A DNA stretch of 64,000 nt, from positions 1 through 64,000 of the forward strand of contig JAGAOP010000040.1 in the NCBI GenBank assembly GCA_017623685.1. The letters are read 5' to 3'. Below, in pieces: positions 45,812 through 54,410 of this stretch. The translations under genes were made by a program, and so were the position numbers. The notes under the pieces were generated by a model that had not been told where the DNA came from, did not search any database, and was given only the letters and a program-made list of their open reading frames with translations. Source of the DNA: Spirochaetaceae bacterium (GTDB lineage: Bacteria > Spirochaetota > Spirochaetia > Treponematales > Treponemataceae). Each line of letters opens with the position of its first letter. Position 1 is the first letter of the stretch.

Positions 45812-47574
45812 GCTATTTCCACCTTTCGATACAATCTTTCAACGGTTCCTAACTGTTCTTCCAAATGAGATTCTATTGTTTGTATCATTTCTAATTTATC
45901 ATTAGGAACTGTGTTTTTTATGCGAATAAGTTCTTCTCGAATAGGCAAAGAAGCTACTCTAACAAGTGGAGCTCCAGATTTAATTGCCAAAAGAGCTTTG
46001 TTGTAAAAACTAATCATAAGTTGCAAAATCTGAATTTGCTTTTCTGGAACTGAATAAACGTCAACTTTATCAAAGGCATTTTGTTGTAAAAAGCCATTTT
46101 TTATCATGTCTGCCACAATCAATACAAGTCGTTCTGAATCAGGCAATGCATCTGGTCCAATTAGACGAACAATTTGCTGAAGTCGTTGTTCTTTTTTTAA
46201 CAAATCTAGGGCTTCTAAACGAATTTTTGCCCACCGTGGGTCTAATTTATCCCACCAGCCTTTTACTTCATCTGCGTATTCTGAATAGGAATCAATCCAG
46301 CCGATGGCAGGATAATGTCGTGCATTTGCCAATTCTCTGTCTAGTGCCCAGAAACATCGAATGAATCGCTTTGTGTGTTGGGTTACAGGTTCTGAAAAGT
46401 CTCCTCCAGGAGGTGAAACTGCTCCAATTACAGATACTGAACCTTCTGCATCGTTTAGTGTATTAACACGACCTGCTCTTTCGTAGAATTCCGCAAGTCT
46501 GGTAGGCAAATATGCAGGGAATCCTTCTTCTGCTGGCATTTCTTCCATGCGTCCAGAAAGTTCTCTTAAAGCTTCGGCCCATCGGCTTGTGGAGTCTGCC
46601 ATAATTGCAACAGCCATTCCCATGTCTCTGTAATATTCTGCCAAAGTGATTCCTGAATACAGAGAAACTTCTCGGGCTGCAACAGGCATATTAGATGTGT
46701 TAGCAATAAGAATTGTTCGTTCCATAAGTGAACGACCTGTCCTTGGGTCAATAAGCTCGGGGAATTCACTTAGAACGTCAGTCATTTCATTTCCTCTCTC
46801 CCCGCAACCAATGTAAACAATTAAGTCAGCATCGCACCATTTTGCAACTGCGTGTTGGGTCATTGTTTTACCTGTTCCAAAGCCACCAGGAATAGCTGCT
46901 GTACCGCCTTTAGACAAAGGAAAAAAAACATCGATAACTCGTTGTCCAGTAATCAATGGCTCTGATACTGTTAATTTTTGTGCATAAGGGCGAGGCTTTC
47001 TAACGGGCCAGTAATGAGCCAGTTGAATTTTTTCTCCAAATTCAGTTTCAGCAATAACATCATCAACTTTGTATTCCCCAGCAGGAACAATAGATTTTAA
47101 TTTTTTACCTCGAATTGTAGGTGGTACCAAAATTTTGTGCAAAATTGAAGCTGTTTCTTGAACAGTTCCCAATACCGTTCCTGCAGAAATTGTGTCTTGA
47201 GCATTTAATATAGGTTTGAACATCCATTTTTTTTCTGTGTCTAAAGGTTCTGTCCGTTGACCAGGATGTAAAAAAGTTCCACCTTCTTTAAACATAGTTG
47301 CTAAAGGACGTTGTATTCCATCATAGATTGTACCCACAAGACCAGGACCTAATCGTACAGAAAGAGGACGTTGTTCGCAAGTAACTTTTTCGCCAATACA
47401 CATACCTGTATCATCTTCGTAAACCTGGATTGTAGCAATTCCATCTCTTAAACGAATTATTTCACCAATAAGGTTTTGATTTCCTACATTTACCACATCA
47501 TATAATCCGCAACTTTCTAGCCCTTCTGCATAAACAATGGGACCTGAAATACGAGTAATTTTTCCTTCTAGCAT
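45808..47574 (-). CDS. atpA: V-type ATPase catalytic subunit A
   Basis: A 588-aa catalytic subunit. Walker A GGFGTGKT is near residue 230. The non-homologous insert lies around 110-190 (a [11 protein letters not shown]-type region) and the catalytic-site segments CGERGNEM and [14 protein letters not shown] are intact. It hydrolyses or makes ATP at A/B interfaces. It overlaps subunit E by 7 nt. Confidence 0.97.
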   Translation of the reverse strand: MLEGKITRISGPIVYAEGLESCGLYDVVNVGNQNLIGEIIRLRDGIATIQVYEDDTGMCIGEKVTCEQRPLSVRLGPGLVGTIYDGIQRPLATMFKEGGTFLHPGQRTEPLDTEKKWMFKPILNAQDTISAGTVLGTVQETASILHKILVPPTIRGKKLKSIVPAGEYKVDDVIAETEFGEKIQLAHYWPVRKPRPYAQKLTVSEPLITGQRVIDVFFPLSKGGTAAIPGGFGTGKTMTQHAVAKWCDADLIVYIGCGERGNEMTDVLSEFPELIDPRTGRSLMERTILIANTSNMPVAAREVSLYSGITLAEYYRDMGMAVAIMADSTSRWAEALRELSGRMEEMPAEEGFPAYLPTRLAEFYERAGRVNTLNDAEGSVSVIGAVSPPGGDFSEPVTQHTKRFIRCFWALDRELANARHYPAIGWIDSYSEYADEVKGWWDKLDPRWAKIRLEALDLLKKEQRLQQIVRLIGPDALPDSERLVLIVADMIKNGFLQQNAFDKVDVYSVPEKQIQILQLMISFYNKALLAIKSGAPLVRVASLPIREELIRIKNTVPNDKLEMIQTIESHLEEQLGTVERLYRKVEIA

Positions 47575-48212
47575 TGAGGTAACCTCCCACAGAATAAGGT
47601 TTGTGTTAATTCCATGCTGTTTTCATCTAAGATTTTTGCTACGATTTCTCCTGTAGTGGCTCTAAGCCGTATAGATGAATCTATTGTTTCAACGATAATA
47701 CCCTTGTTGAAAGTTAAACCTTGTGGATTTTCTAAGCCGGATTCTTCAAAGGTAATGATTTTACATGAATCAATATTACTTTGTCCAAAAACATTTTTTA
47801 GAATAGATGTAGCTTCTGATTGCTCTAAACCGAAAACTTTTGCCTTGATTTTTTTGTCAGAAACTACTTTTTTATATTTGTTAAGCAAATTTTCTAATAA
47901 TTGAAGAACTTGCTTAGGATTTAATTTACATAGATAGTTATTAATTGCTTGAATAACGGCTTTCCCTTCAAAAGATACAAGAAAACGTTCCTTTTCTAGA
48001 GGAATAGCAGCTTCGGAATCTTTTTTTATAACTTCTAGTTGTTGTTCATAAGCTACTTGTTTTTCTTTTCGGATAATATCAATTCGTTCTGCCACGCTGT
48101 CCAAAATTTTCTTACACTCTTCGTCTGCTTTTGCAAGAATTTTTTGAGCTTTTTTTCTAGCGTCTTCCTGTATCTCTTTGTCTAGAATCTCCGTAGATCG
48201 CAGTTCTTCCAT
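47568..48212 (-). CDS. atpE: V-type ATPase subunit E
   Basis: A 214-aa peripheral-stalk subunit: long charged N-terminal helix (about 1-95, [25 protein letters not shown]) and a small alpha/beta head. Identification rests on this layout and its position between F and A. Confidence 0.8.
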   Translation of the reverse strand: MEELRSTEILDKEIQEDARKKAQKILAKADEECKKILDSVAERIDIIRKEKQVAYEQQLEVIKKDSEAAIPLEKERFLVSFEGKAVIQAINNYLCKLNPKQVLQLLENLLNKYKKVVSDKKIKAKVFGLEQSEATSILKNVFGQSNIDSCKIITFEESGLENPQGLTFNKGIIVETIDSSIRLRATTGEIVAKILDENSMELTQTLFCGRLPQC

Positions 48213-48230
48213 AGTTTAGATCGTCCTTGT

Positions 48231-48569
48231 TTATACATGAATCCCGATTGCTTCTCTAATTGAATCGGTGAGAGTTTTTTTGCCTTCTAAGTGACCTTGA
48301 AGTCCTGGAATTTCAACAATAAGAGGATATTCCCCTTTCATTTGCCATTCCAGAACTTCATCTTCTATCATTACCGAAACATTTTCTGTTAATATGAGTA
48401 TTTTTGGACATTCAACAGTAATAGTACCAGAGGTTAAACTAGTCCCATATCCTGTTACACGATGAAAACTTTCCAAAGCTTCTTCTCTATTTGCTACTGC
48501 TTGTCCTTCTACTCCCACAAGGGCAAATGCTAGGACTAGTTCCCGTTCGCCAATGACAAAATATTTCAC
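48231..48569 (-). CDS. atpF: V-type ATPase subunit F
   Basis: A 112-aa protein with the F-subunit Rossmann-like fold: YFVIGERELVLAFALVGVEG at the start, ILILTENVS in the middle and VEIPG near the end. It couples the rotor to the catalytic head. It sits between K and E. Confidence 0.9.
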   Translation of the reverse strand: MKYFVIGERELVLAFALVGVEGQAVANREEALESFHRVTGYGTSLTSGTITVECPKILILTENVSVMIEDEVLEWQMKGEYPLIVEIPGLQGHLEGKKTLTDSIREAIGIHV

Positions 48570-48587
48570 GGTAATGCTCTCCGTAAA

Positions 48588-48902
48588 TTACAGAATGATA
48601 ATCAACAAAGCTACAAGGAATCCCCACAGACAAATACCTTCTGCAAGACCTACGAAAGGTAATGCTTTTCCAGAAAGTTCTGCATTTTCACTCATAGCAC
48701 CCATTGCAGCAGCACCGATTTTTCCAACAGCCATGCCACCTGCGATACAGGCTAAACCAACAGCAATCCCAGCTGCAATGTACTTGATTTCGGATGCATT
48801 GGAAGTAGCTGCTTCAGTTTCGCTTTCAGTTGCAAAAACTCCTGCTACAACAAAGCACAACATTGCCATTAAAACAACAAGAAATTTTTTGTTCATCTTC
48901 AT
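48588..48902 (-). CDS. atpK: V-type ATPase rotor subunit K with N-terminal signal-like segment
   Basis: A 104-aa protein. Residues 39-68 and 78-104 are the two helices of a proteolipid hairpin. The ion-binding carboxylate is Glu in GLAEGICLWGF (helix 2) and helix 1 is Gly/Ala-rich (GIAVGLACIAGGMAVGKIG). Residues 1-24 form an extra hydrophobic stretch ending in VFA, followed by an acidic spacer. This looks like a cleavable signal or third helix. Only one hairpin is present, unlike the four-helix K of Enterococcus. Na+ versus H+ choice cannot be decided here. Confidence 0.9.
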   Translation of the reverse strand: MKMNKKFLVVLMAMLCFVVAGVFATESETEAATSNASEIKYIAAGIAVGLACIAGGMAVGKIGAAAMGAMSENAELSGKALPFVGLAEGICLWGFLVALLIIIL

Positions 48903-48953
48903 ATAAAACCTCTCAAATGATTTAGGCTGGTTGAAAAATCCAACCTTAATTTA

Positions 48954-50924
48954 TCAAATTTTATACTTGAAAGTGAATGGCTTAAATTCACGACCCGTTT
49001 CAGAAAAGAATTTTGAGAAAAATTCATAATACTGCAAACGGATTACCTGAATAGCTACAATCATTCCTTCAAGTACGATAACAATTACATTGCCGATTAT
49101 TGTAATCAGCAAACCTCCAATGCCTCCTGCTAATTGGGACATGGAAAAGATTATAAAGCCAAGAACCGCATGGGCTAAAGCAAAGGCTCCAACTCGTAAA
49201 AAACTTACTGAGTTAGAAAGATAGCTAGAAACTACCTCTAATATTTCAACAATTCCTTCGATTATGCTAATTCCAAAACCATTTTCAAAAACAGGACGAT
49301 GCCCTGAAACCAATCGTTCCAAGGGGTGTCCCATAAAGACACCAAAAAGTGATATTCCAATTATTACCCAGTCCAACCAAAAAAGAGGTATTTTAAATGC
49401 AACAATTCTTATAGCCATAAAGACTACATACCAAAAGAAAACCGCACCACAAAGACCAGTTTTTCCGAACAAAGCTTTGCCTATTTTCTTTTGGGAAAAT
49501 TGATTTATAATATTGATTATTAATCCAATGGAATTGATAATAAATCCAAGCCCTAAAGTAAAAAGGAAAAATATAAACAGTTTATTAATTGTTCCAGCAC
49601 TTGGCATTAAGTGAAGGATGTGGTCTTTTGGTTCGCCAAATAAACCTGTAATAAATCGACTTACAGGAACAAGAATTTCGCTATTTGCAAAGAATTCACC
49701 AGTAAGTATACCCATTATTGTACTACTGCAACCTATGGCTATAAAAATAGGTCCAAATTTATTCCATGTGGGGAACCATTTTATTACATTTGTGGTAAGT
49801 AAAATACCTATAAGTACAAAAACTAAACCTTGACCAGCGTCGCCAAACATAATACCAAAAAGTATGGTAAAGAAAGTAGCCACGAAGGGTGTTGGGTCTA
49901 TAGTACCATACACAGGAGCTCCGTAACTGATTATCATTCGTTCAAAACTACCAATTAGTTTGCCGTGAGTAAGCTTTACAGGAACCTGTTCTTTTTCGTC
50001 TCGGACTGAAGGAACTTCTTTTGGTCCATACAATCTAATAGCTATTCTGCCTTCTGTAATGTCATCTAGTTCTTTCATTACTGAACGAGAATCAGAAGAA
50101 GGAATCCAACCTGTTATTCGATATACTAATTGAGTTGATTCTAGTTTGTCTTTTACCTGTTGAACCTGCATTCCGATTGAAAAACAACCTAGGTAGGTTA
50201 ATAATTCTTGTGTGTGTTCTTTCCCATAATTTATTCGGTTTTGAATTTTTTGGTCTAGTTCATTTTTTGCTTCTTCGTATTCATGCTTTAGATTTTCTAA
50301 AACATCATCTGGAACACCTTTAAAATCCTTTGCAATTTCTAAAGGCACAAAACCGAATTTTTTTAGTTCTGTATCTAATGCAAAACGACCTTTTTTTGAT
50401 GTAGCAGCCATAATCTTGGATTTATCTTCGCCTAGTGGAATAATTACAGCTCTTTCTCCAATGTTAAAAACTAATTCATCTATAACTGAAGGGTCAATTT
50501 TACCTATTCTTAATGTAAGAAATGTTAAATGTTCAAACTCAGCATATGGAACTTTCAAATTAGCAAAAGAAGAAGCTTCAGAATAGGCTTCTTTTACTCG
50601 TTTTACCTTTTCTGAGGTTTCCAATTCTTGAATACGCATTAATTCTATTGCATCAAGTAATTTTCCTGCTTCTTCAAAGTCCTGGTCTTGAGGAAGTTTA
50701 GCACCAATTGGATAGTCGGCTTGATCTTCAATATTCAAATAAGCTCTAGCTAGTTGCAACTTGTCAAACATTTCTTTTGATGGATTTGCTAATCCAGAAG
50801 AACCTTCGTTTAGTTCGGTCTGAAATTCAAAGTTGCCTTTTTTTCCAAAGAATTCAATAACTTGGTTAATGTCTTCTTTGAGAACCATCAGCTCGATTAG
50901 CTTCATTTCTGTGGTTCGTGCCAT
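48954..50924 (-). CDS. atpI: V-type ATPase subunit I (a subunit)
   Basis: A 656-aa subunit. A cytoplasmic coiled-coil half (about 1-330) is followed by seven to eight membrane helices. The conserved FGIMFGDAGQGL segment is in the first helix region, and the helix SFLRVGAFALAHAVLGF carries the Arg essential for ion transfer to the K ring. Confidence 0.93.
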   Translation of the reverse strand: MARTTEMKLIELMVLKEDINQVIEFFGKKGNFEFQTELNEGSSGLANPSKEMFDKLQLARAYLNIEDQADYPIGAKLPQDQDFEEAGKLLDAIELMRIQELETSEKVKRVKEAYSEASSFANLKVPYAEFEHLTFLTLRIGKIDPSVIDELVFNIGERAVIIPLGEDKSKIMAATSKKGRFALDTELKKFGFVPLEIAKDFKGVPDDVLENLKHEYEEAKNELDQKIQNRINYGKEHTQELLTYLGCFSIGMQVQQVKDKLESTQLVYRITGWIPSSDSRSVMKELDDITEGRIAIRLYGPKEVPSVRDEKEQVPVKLTHGKLIGSFERMIISYGAPVYGTIDPTPFVATFFTILFGIMFGDAGQGLVFVLIGILLTTNVIKWFPTWNKFGPIFIAIGCSSTIMGILTGEFFANSEILVPVSRFITGLFGEPKDHILHLMPSAGTINKLFIFFLFTLGLGFIINSIGLIINIINQFSQKKIGKALFGKTGLCGAVFFWYVVFMAIRIVAFKIPLFWLDWVIIGISLFGVFMGHPLERLVSGHRPVFENGFGISIIEGIVEILEVVSSYLSNSVSFLRVGAFALAHAVLGFIIFSMSQLAGGIGGLLITIIGNVIVIVLEGMIVAIQVIRLQYYEFFSKFFSETGREFKPFTFKYKI

Positions 50925-50941
50925 AATTTTCCTCTCTTTTC

Positions 50942-51976
50942 CTATTCCTCAGTAGCACCTGCAAAGGCTTGAGCTTGCTTCATTGGTATGTTTAATCGCA
51001 AGCCTTCAGTAGCTGTACGAATACAGTCAAGTTCGTATTGTTTTATTTTAAACCAGGTTAATAAAACTGCAGGTGTAAATGGTTGTCTATGAAATAGTTT
51101 TAAAGCTTTTTTGTTAAAATAAACCTTAGCTGACTGTTGAATCCATCTAGGATCAATTTGCCACAAGGTATTCTCTGTTGTAGGGTTTAACAAATGGGAA
51201 TATTTCCACTTTGCCCAAGTTTCATAAGAATTAAGGTCCCAATCCAATGTCCGAAAAACAGGACCAGCCAAGGGGTCTTGTTTTATATTTGTTTCAGATT
51301 TACAATCTTGAATAGTAAAAAGTAGGGGTATAACTTGTTCCTTAGACATACCATAATATAATCGTAGTCTAATTGCCCAAATCATATTATTCAAAATCAT
51401 TTCATTTTTGTATAAATTAGATACAGTATTTTTTAAAGCAGAGGGTAATTTATTTATTCCTTCCCACTCGCTACGAAGATATTGAAGGTCAAGTTTAAAA
51501 TCATATTCTTGTTGTTGTTCAAAAGAAGGTACTTCGTTGCACCAAGATAATGGGGACCCTTGTGTAATGGTGTGTAAATTTGGCCATCCTGAATAATTCA
51601 ACATGGAAAATTCTTTTATATCTGCTAAATAAGGGGAATCCGAAGAATTCTGGCCCTTGCATAAAGAAGCGATTATGTCTTTTAAATTTTCGTAATCGTA
51701 GTAACGTAATAAGTCAACTAAAATAGGACTTGGGGCTGAATAATTTCTGAGTAATAAAATATAATCTTGGATAAAAGTTGCTTCTGCTTTTTGCTCTAGT
51801 TTTTCTGCTAACATCACTTCTGGTAGGGCAGGTACTTCTTCTTGAAAAAGCAAAACCCACAATTCCTGAATAGATGAAACAGCAAAAATCTTTGATGCAC
51901 GACTTCCTACAAAAGATTTTGCAAGCATTCCACTTGCTTTAGCGTAAACAAATGCATCAGCAGATGATCGGTCCAT
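50942..51976 (-). CDS. atpC: V-type ATPase subunit C (V0D/AC39 family)
   Basis: A 344-aa mostly helical protein matching the AC39/subunit C family that bridges the central stalk and the K ring. The N-terminal AYAKASGMLAKSF-like motif (here VYAKASGMLAKSFVG) and scattered aromatic helices fit. Position between H and I in the operon supports the call. The middle is divergent. Confidence 0.82.
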   Translation of the reverse strand: MDRSSADAFVYAKASGMLAKSFVGSRASKIFAVSSIQELWVLLFQEEVPALPEVMLAEKLEQKAEATFIQDYILLLRNYSAPSPILVDLLRYYDYENLKDIIASLCKGQNSSDSPYLADIKEFSMLNYSGWPNLHTITQGSPLSWCNEVPSFEQQQEYDFKLDLQYLRSEWEGINKLPSALKNTVSNLYKNEMILNNMIWAIRLRLYYGMSKEQVIPLLFTIQDCKSETNIKQDPLAGPVFRTLDWDLNSYETWAKWKYSHLLNPTTENTLWQIDPRWIQQSAKVYFNKKALKLFHRQPFTPAVLLTWFKIKQYELDCIRTATEGLRLNIPMKQAQAFAGATEE

Positions 51977-51977
51977 A

Positions 51978-52322
51978 TCAAAACTTCCGTGCTGTATTTG
52001 TTTTAGAAGTTTTTTCTAAGGAATTAAAAAGTAATTCATTCATTAAAGCATCAAATGCTTTTGTATCTGTTTCATTATGATTTATTGTGTCTTTATAGTT
52101 TGACATTGTTGAATCATGAATTGTGTCAACAGCTTTTACTTCTGATGAATATTTGCTTTCAAAATCTTGTATAAGTTTTTCATATTGAGTTTTGTACTGA
52201 TTTTCTGCTGTATTTCTAGCTTCTGCAATGCGTCTGTCGGCTTCTGTTTGTGCATCCAATAATAAATCGGCTGCTTGTTGCTCAATGTTAAGTAAGTGGC
52301 CAATTACGTCTGTTTCTGTCAT
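51978..52322 (-). CDS. V-type ATPase subunit H/G (peripheral stalk)
   Basis: A 114-aa highly charged helical protein (LLNIEQQAADLLLDAQTEADRRI) typical of the stalk partner of subunit E. AGAGGGAG precedes the ATG. It is the first gene of the nine-gene ATPase series H-C-I-K-F-E-A-B-D. Confidence 0.75.
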   Translation of the reverse strand: MTETDVIGHLLNIEQQAADLLLDAQTEADRRIAEARNTAENQYKTQYEKLIQDFESKYSSEVKAVDTIHDSTMSNYKDTINHNETDTKAFDALMNELLFNSLEKTSKTNTARKF

Positions 52323-52358
52323 TTTAAGCTCCCTCTAAGCTGAAAAACATAAGTAATA

Positions 52359-52388
52359 ACTATATTGTCGCTGTTGCAGATTCCTCAA
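52359..52388 (-). promoter_or_regulatory. V-type ATPase operon promoter
   Basis: Minus strand: TTGAGG (52383-52388), 18 bp, TATAGT (52359-52364). The -35 lies inside the end of the PTS gene, so the operon can be expressed separately from secG. Confidence 0.55.
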
Positions 52389-52833
52389 ATCTTATAAGGG
52401 CATCATAAATTTCTTGTGGAGATGTCTTTGATAAGAGAGTTTTAATAAAATTGGGTTGTTTTATAACTTCTGCAAGTCTTTTAATTACTTGTAAATGATA
52501 TTCGCATTCATTTTCACCAGAAATCATAGTAAAAATAACTTGAACAGGAACATTGTCTAAAGAATCAAAATCTATTCCTTCTCTAGAAATGCCAATAAAT
52601 CCCTTTACTCCTGAAACACCAGCACAGACACCATGAGGAACTGCAAATCCTTTTCCAATGCCTGTGCTAAGCTTTGATTCTCGCTCTAGTAAAGCATTTA
52701 ATACACCAGTACGATTTAACCCGGAATATGAAGCGATTAAGCCTTCTACAATTTCTTCAAAAACTTCGTCTTTTTCTATGCTTTCCAAATCTATATTTAT
52801 TGCACTTGGACTGAATACTTGAGAGAGAATCAT
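52360..52833 (-). CDS. PTS EIIA-like protein (PtsN/fructose type)
   Basis: A 157-aa single EIIA-2 domain. The phosphorylatable His is in GFAVPHGVC (about residue 67), and the second structural His is in ECEYHLQVIKRLAEV. It resembles the nitrogen-PTS regulator EIIANtr more than a sugar transporter part, since no EIIB/EIIC is nearby. It lies 12 nt downstream of secG. Confidence 0.85.
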   Translation of the reverse strand: MILSQVFSPSAINIDLESIEKDEVFEEIVEGLIASYSGLNRTGVLNALLERESKLSTGIGKGFAVPHGVCAGVSGVKGFIGISREGIDFDSLDNVPVQVIFTMISGENECEYHLQVIKRLAEVIKQPNFIKTLLSKTSPQEIYDALIRFEESATATI

Positions 52834-52845
52834 AATAAAACCATA

Positions 52846-53250
52846 TTATTCTGTAACTGTTGTATTATCTGTAGCAGAAACGTCTTCTAAAGAAGTTGCA
52901 TTATCTTCTACAGGGATTTCTTCTGTAGTATTATCTTCTACAGGAACCGATTCTTCTGCCCAGAAGCCACCTTCTGTTTCTACAATTTCAGTGTTTTCTT
53001 CTTGAGTAATTGTTACAGTAGGTTTTTTGTTAATAATTGCAAGAGCAAAGGCACAAACAAAAAACAATGTGACTAAAACATAAGTTGTTTTGGTTAAAAC
53101 GTTGCCAGAACGAGAGCCAAAGGTTGTAGATGCACCACCAAAAAGACCTCCAAGTCCACCCCCTTCTTCATTCTGAAGCAACACTAGACAAACCAACAAT
53201 ATACAAATAATTACAAAAGCTACTAAAAGAATGATACCAATAACACCCAT
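52846..53250 (-). CDS. secG: Preprotein translocase subunit SecG
   Basis: A 134-aa protein with two membrane helices (about 4-24 and 53-73) separated by the family loop VLLQNEEGGGLGGLFGG and ASTTFGSRSGNVLTK. The tail beyond about residue 80 is unusually long and acidic (repeats of EEIPVEDN type). It is an accessory subunit of SecYEG. GGAG is nine bases before the ATG. Confidence 0.93.
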   Translation of the reverse strand: MGVIGIILLVAFVIICILLVCLVLLQNEEGGGLGGLFGGASTTFGSRSGNVLTKTTYVLVTLFFVCAFALAIINKKPTVTITQEENTEIVETEGGFWAEESVPVEDNTTEEIPVEDNATSLEDVSATDNTTVTE

Positions 53251-53283
53251 TAGATATTACTCCAAATATTAAAACTGTAAGTT

Positions 53284-53312
53284 ATTATATCCAAAATTTT
53301 TTTTTTACGCAA
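53284..53312 (-). promoter_or_regulatory. secG promoter
   Basis: Minus strand: TTGCGT (53307-53312), 17 bp with an A-tract, TATAAT (53284-53289). Leader of about 25 nt. Confidence 0.7.
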
Positions 53313-53402
53313 TACCTAAACAAAGGTTGCCAGTATCTTGTGCAATGGTGAAAAATATCTTTTTTTAAATCTATGCTTTTTATAATATGGTTTTTAAATA
53401 AA

Positions 53403-53428
53403 ACCCCCACAAAATAATTTGTGAGGGT
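53403..53428 (-). terminator. tpiA intrinsic terminator
   Basis: Arms 53403-53413 and 53418-53428 form an 11-bp stem (one G-U) with a four-base loop. On the minus strand it is followed by TTTTATTT. It lies 42 nt beyond the tpiA stop. Confidence 0.85.
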
Positions 53429-53470
53429 ATTTCTCTCTTTTATAGATAAATAATCTGAAAAGAGAATAAA

Positions 53471-54220
53471 TTAATATGTTTTACAAATAGGTTCAAATGT
53501 TTCAACCTTTAGAGAAGCACCACCGATAAGACCTCCGTCAACATCAGGTTGTGCTAAAAGTGCAGCAGCATTTCCTGCGTTCATTGAGCCACCATACTGA
53601 ATGATTGTGGCTTCTGCAACGTCTTTTCCAAACATATCTGCCAAAATGCCACGTGTAAACTTGTGGATTGCCTGAGCATCTTCTGGAGTTGCGGTTTTTC
53701 CTGTTCCAATGGCCCAAACTGGTTCGTAAGCGATTGTAACATTTTTCATTTGTTCAGCAGTTACGCCTTCAAGACCTTTTCTTGTTTGCTCTTCACAAAC
53801 TGCTTCAGCTTTTCCAGCTTCTCTTTCTTCTAAAAGTTCTCCGATACAAAGCACTACATCTAAGCCTTGGTCTAATGCTAACTTAACTTTTTTGTTAATC
53901 ATTGCATCGTCTTCTTTGTAGATATGGCGGCGTTCTGAGTGACCTAAAATTACAACTTGAACGCCTAAGTCTTTTAACATAGGGGCAGCAACTTCACCTG
54001 TGTGAGCTCCAGAAAGTTCTGTGGACATATTTTGTGCCCCTAGCAAAATGTTTGAGCCTTTAACAACTTGAGCTACTGCATCTAAGTTTGTAAAAGAAGG
54101 TGCAATCATATACTTGTTTTTTCCATCTTTTAGGGCTTCTACAAGGCCTTTGGCAAGTTCAACAGCTTCACCTTTTACCTTGTTCATTTTCCAATTTCCA
54201 GCAATATAATATTGTCTCAT
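53471..54220 (-). CDS. tpiA: Triosephosphate isomerase
   Basis: A 249-aa glycolytic enzyme interconverting dihydroxyacetone phosphate and glyceraldehyde 3-phosphate. Active-site residues are all visible: NWKMN (Lys), GHSERR (His), AYEPVWAIGTG (Glu and the flexible loop) and GGSMNAGNA (phosphate site). Normal length. TAGGAG precedes the ATG. Confidence 0.98.
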   Translation of the reverse strand: MRQYYIAGNWKMNKVKGEAVELAKGLVEALKDGKNKYMIAPSFTNLDAVAQVVKGSNILLGAQNMSTELSGAHTGEVAAPMLKDLGVQVVILGHSERRHIYKEDDAMINKKVKLALDQGLDVVLCIGELLEEREAGKAEAVCEEQTRKGLEGVTAEQMKNVTIAYEPVWAIGTGKTATPEDAQAIHKFTRGILADMFGKDVAEATIIQYGGSMNAGNAAALLAQPDVDGGLIGGASLKVETFEPICKTY

Positions 54221-54240
54221 AATTTAACTCCTATTGTTCT

Positions 54241-54270
54241 AGTATACAAAATTTTTTCCTGATGTTTCAA
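54241..54270 (-). promoter_or_regulatory. tpiA promoter
   Basis: Minus strand: TTGAAA (54265-54270), 18 bp, TATACT (54241-54246), just ahead of the TAGGAG site. Confidence 0.65.
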
Positions 54271-54358
54271 GTAAGAAAAGCCTAACTTCTTAGATTAGTA
54301 GGGGGGATATACAATAAAACATTATTTTGCAAAAAACAGCATAATAAGTAACTTTAAG

Positions 54359-54387
54359 TTGACAAATGGGAATTCCCATTTTAAAAT
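54359..54387 (+). promoter_or_regulatory. Promoter of the hydrogenase-like/EAL fusion gene
   Basis: Consensus TTGACA (54359-54364), 17-bp spacer, TAAAAT (54382-54387), with the ATG 24 nt downstream. One of the best promoters in the window. Confidence 0.8.
54364..54381. promoter_or_regulatory. 18-bp perfect palindrome (operator) inside the promoter spacer
   Basis: AAATGGGAATTCCCATTT reads the same on both strands and fills the space between -35 and -10, sharing its first base with the -35. A dimeric regulator bound here would block polymerase, so a repressor is the natural reading. No regulator gene is adjacent. I did not notice a second copy in the window. Confidence 0.65.
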
Positions 54388-54410
54388 ACTGTTAAAGGTA
54401 TGGAAAAAAT

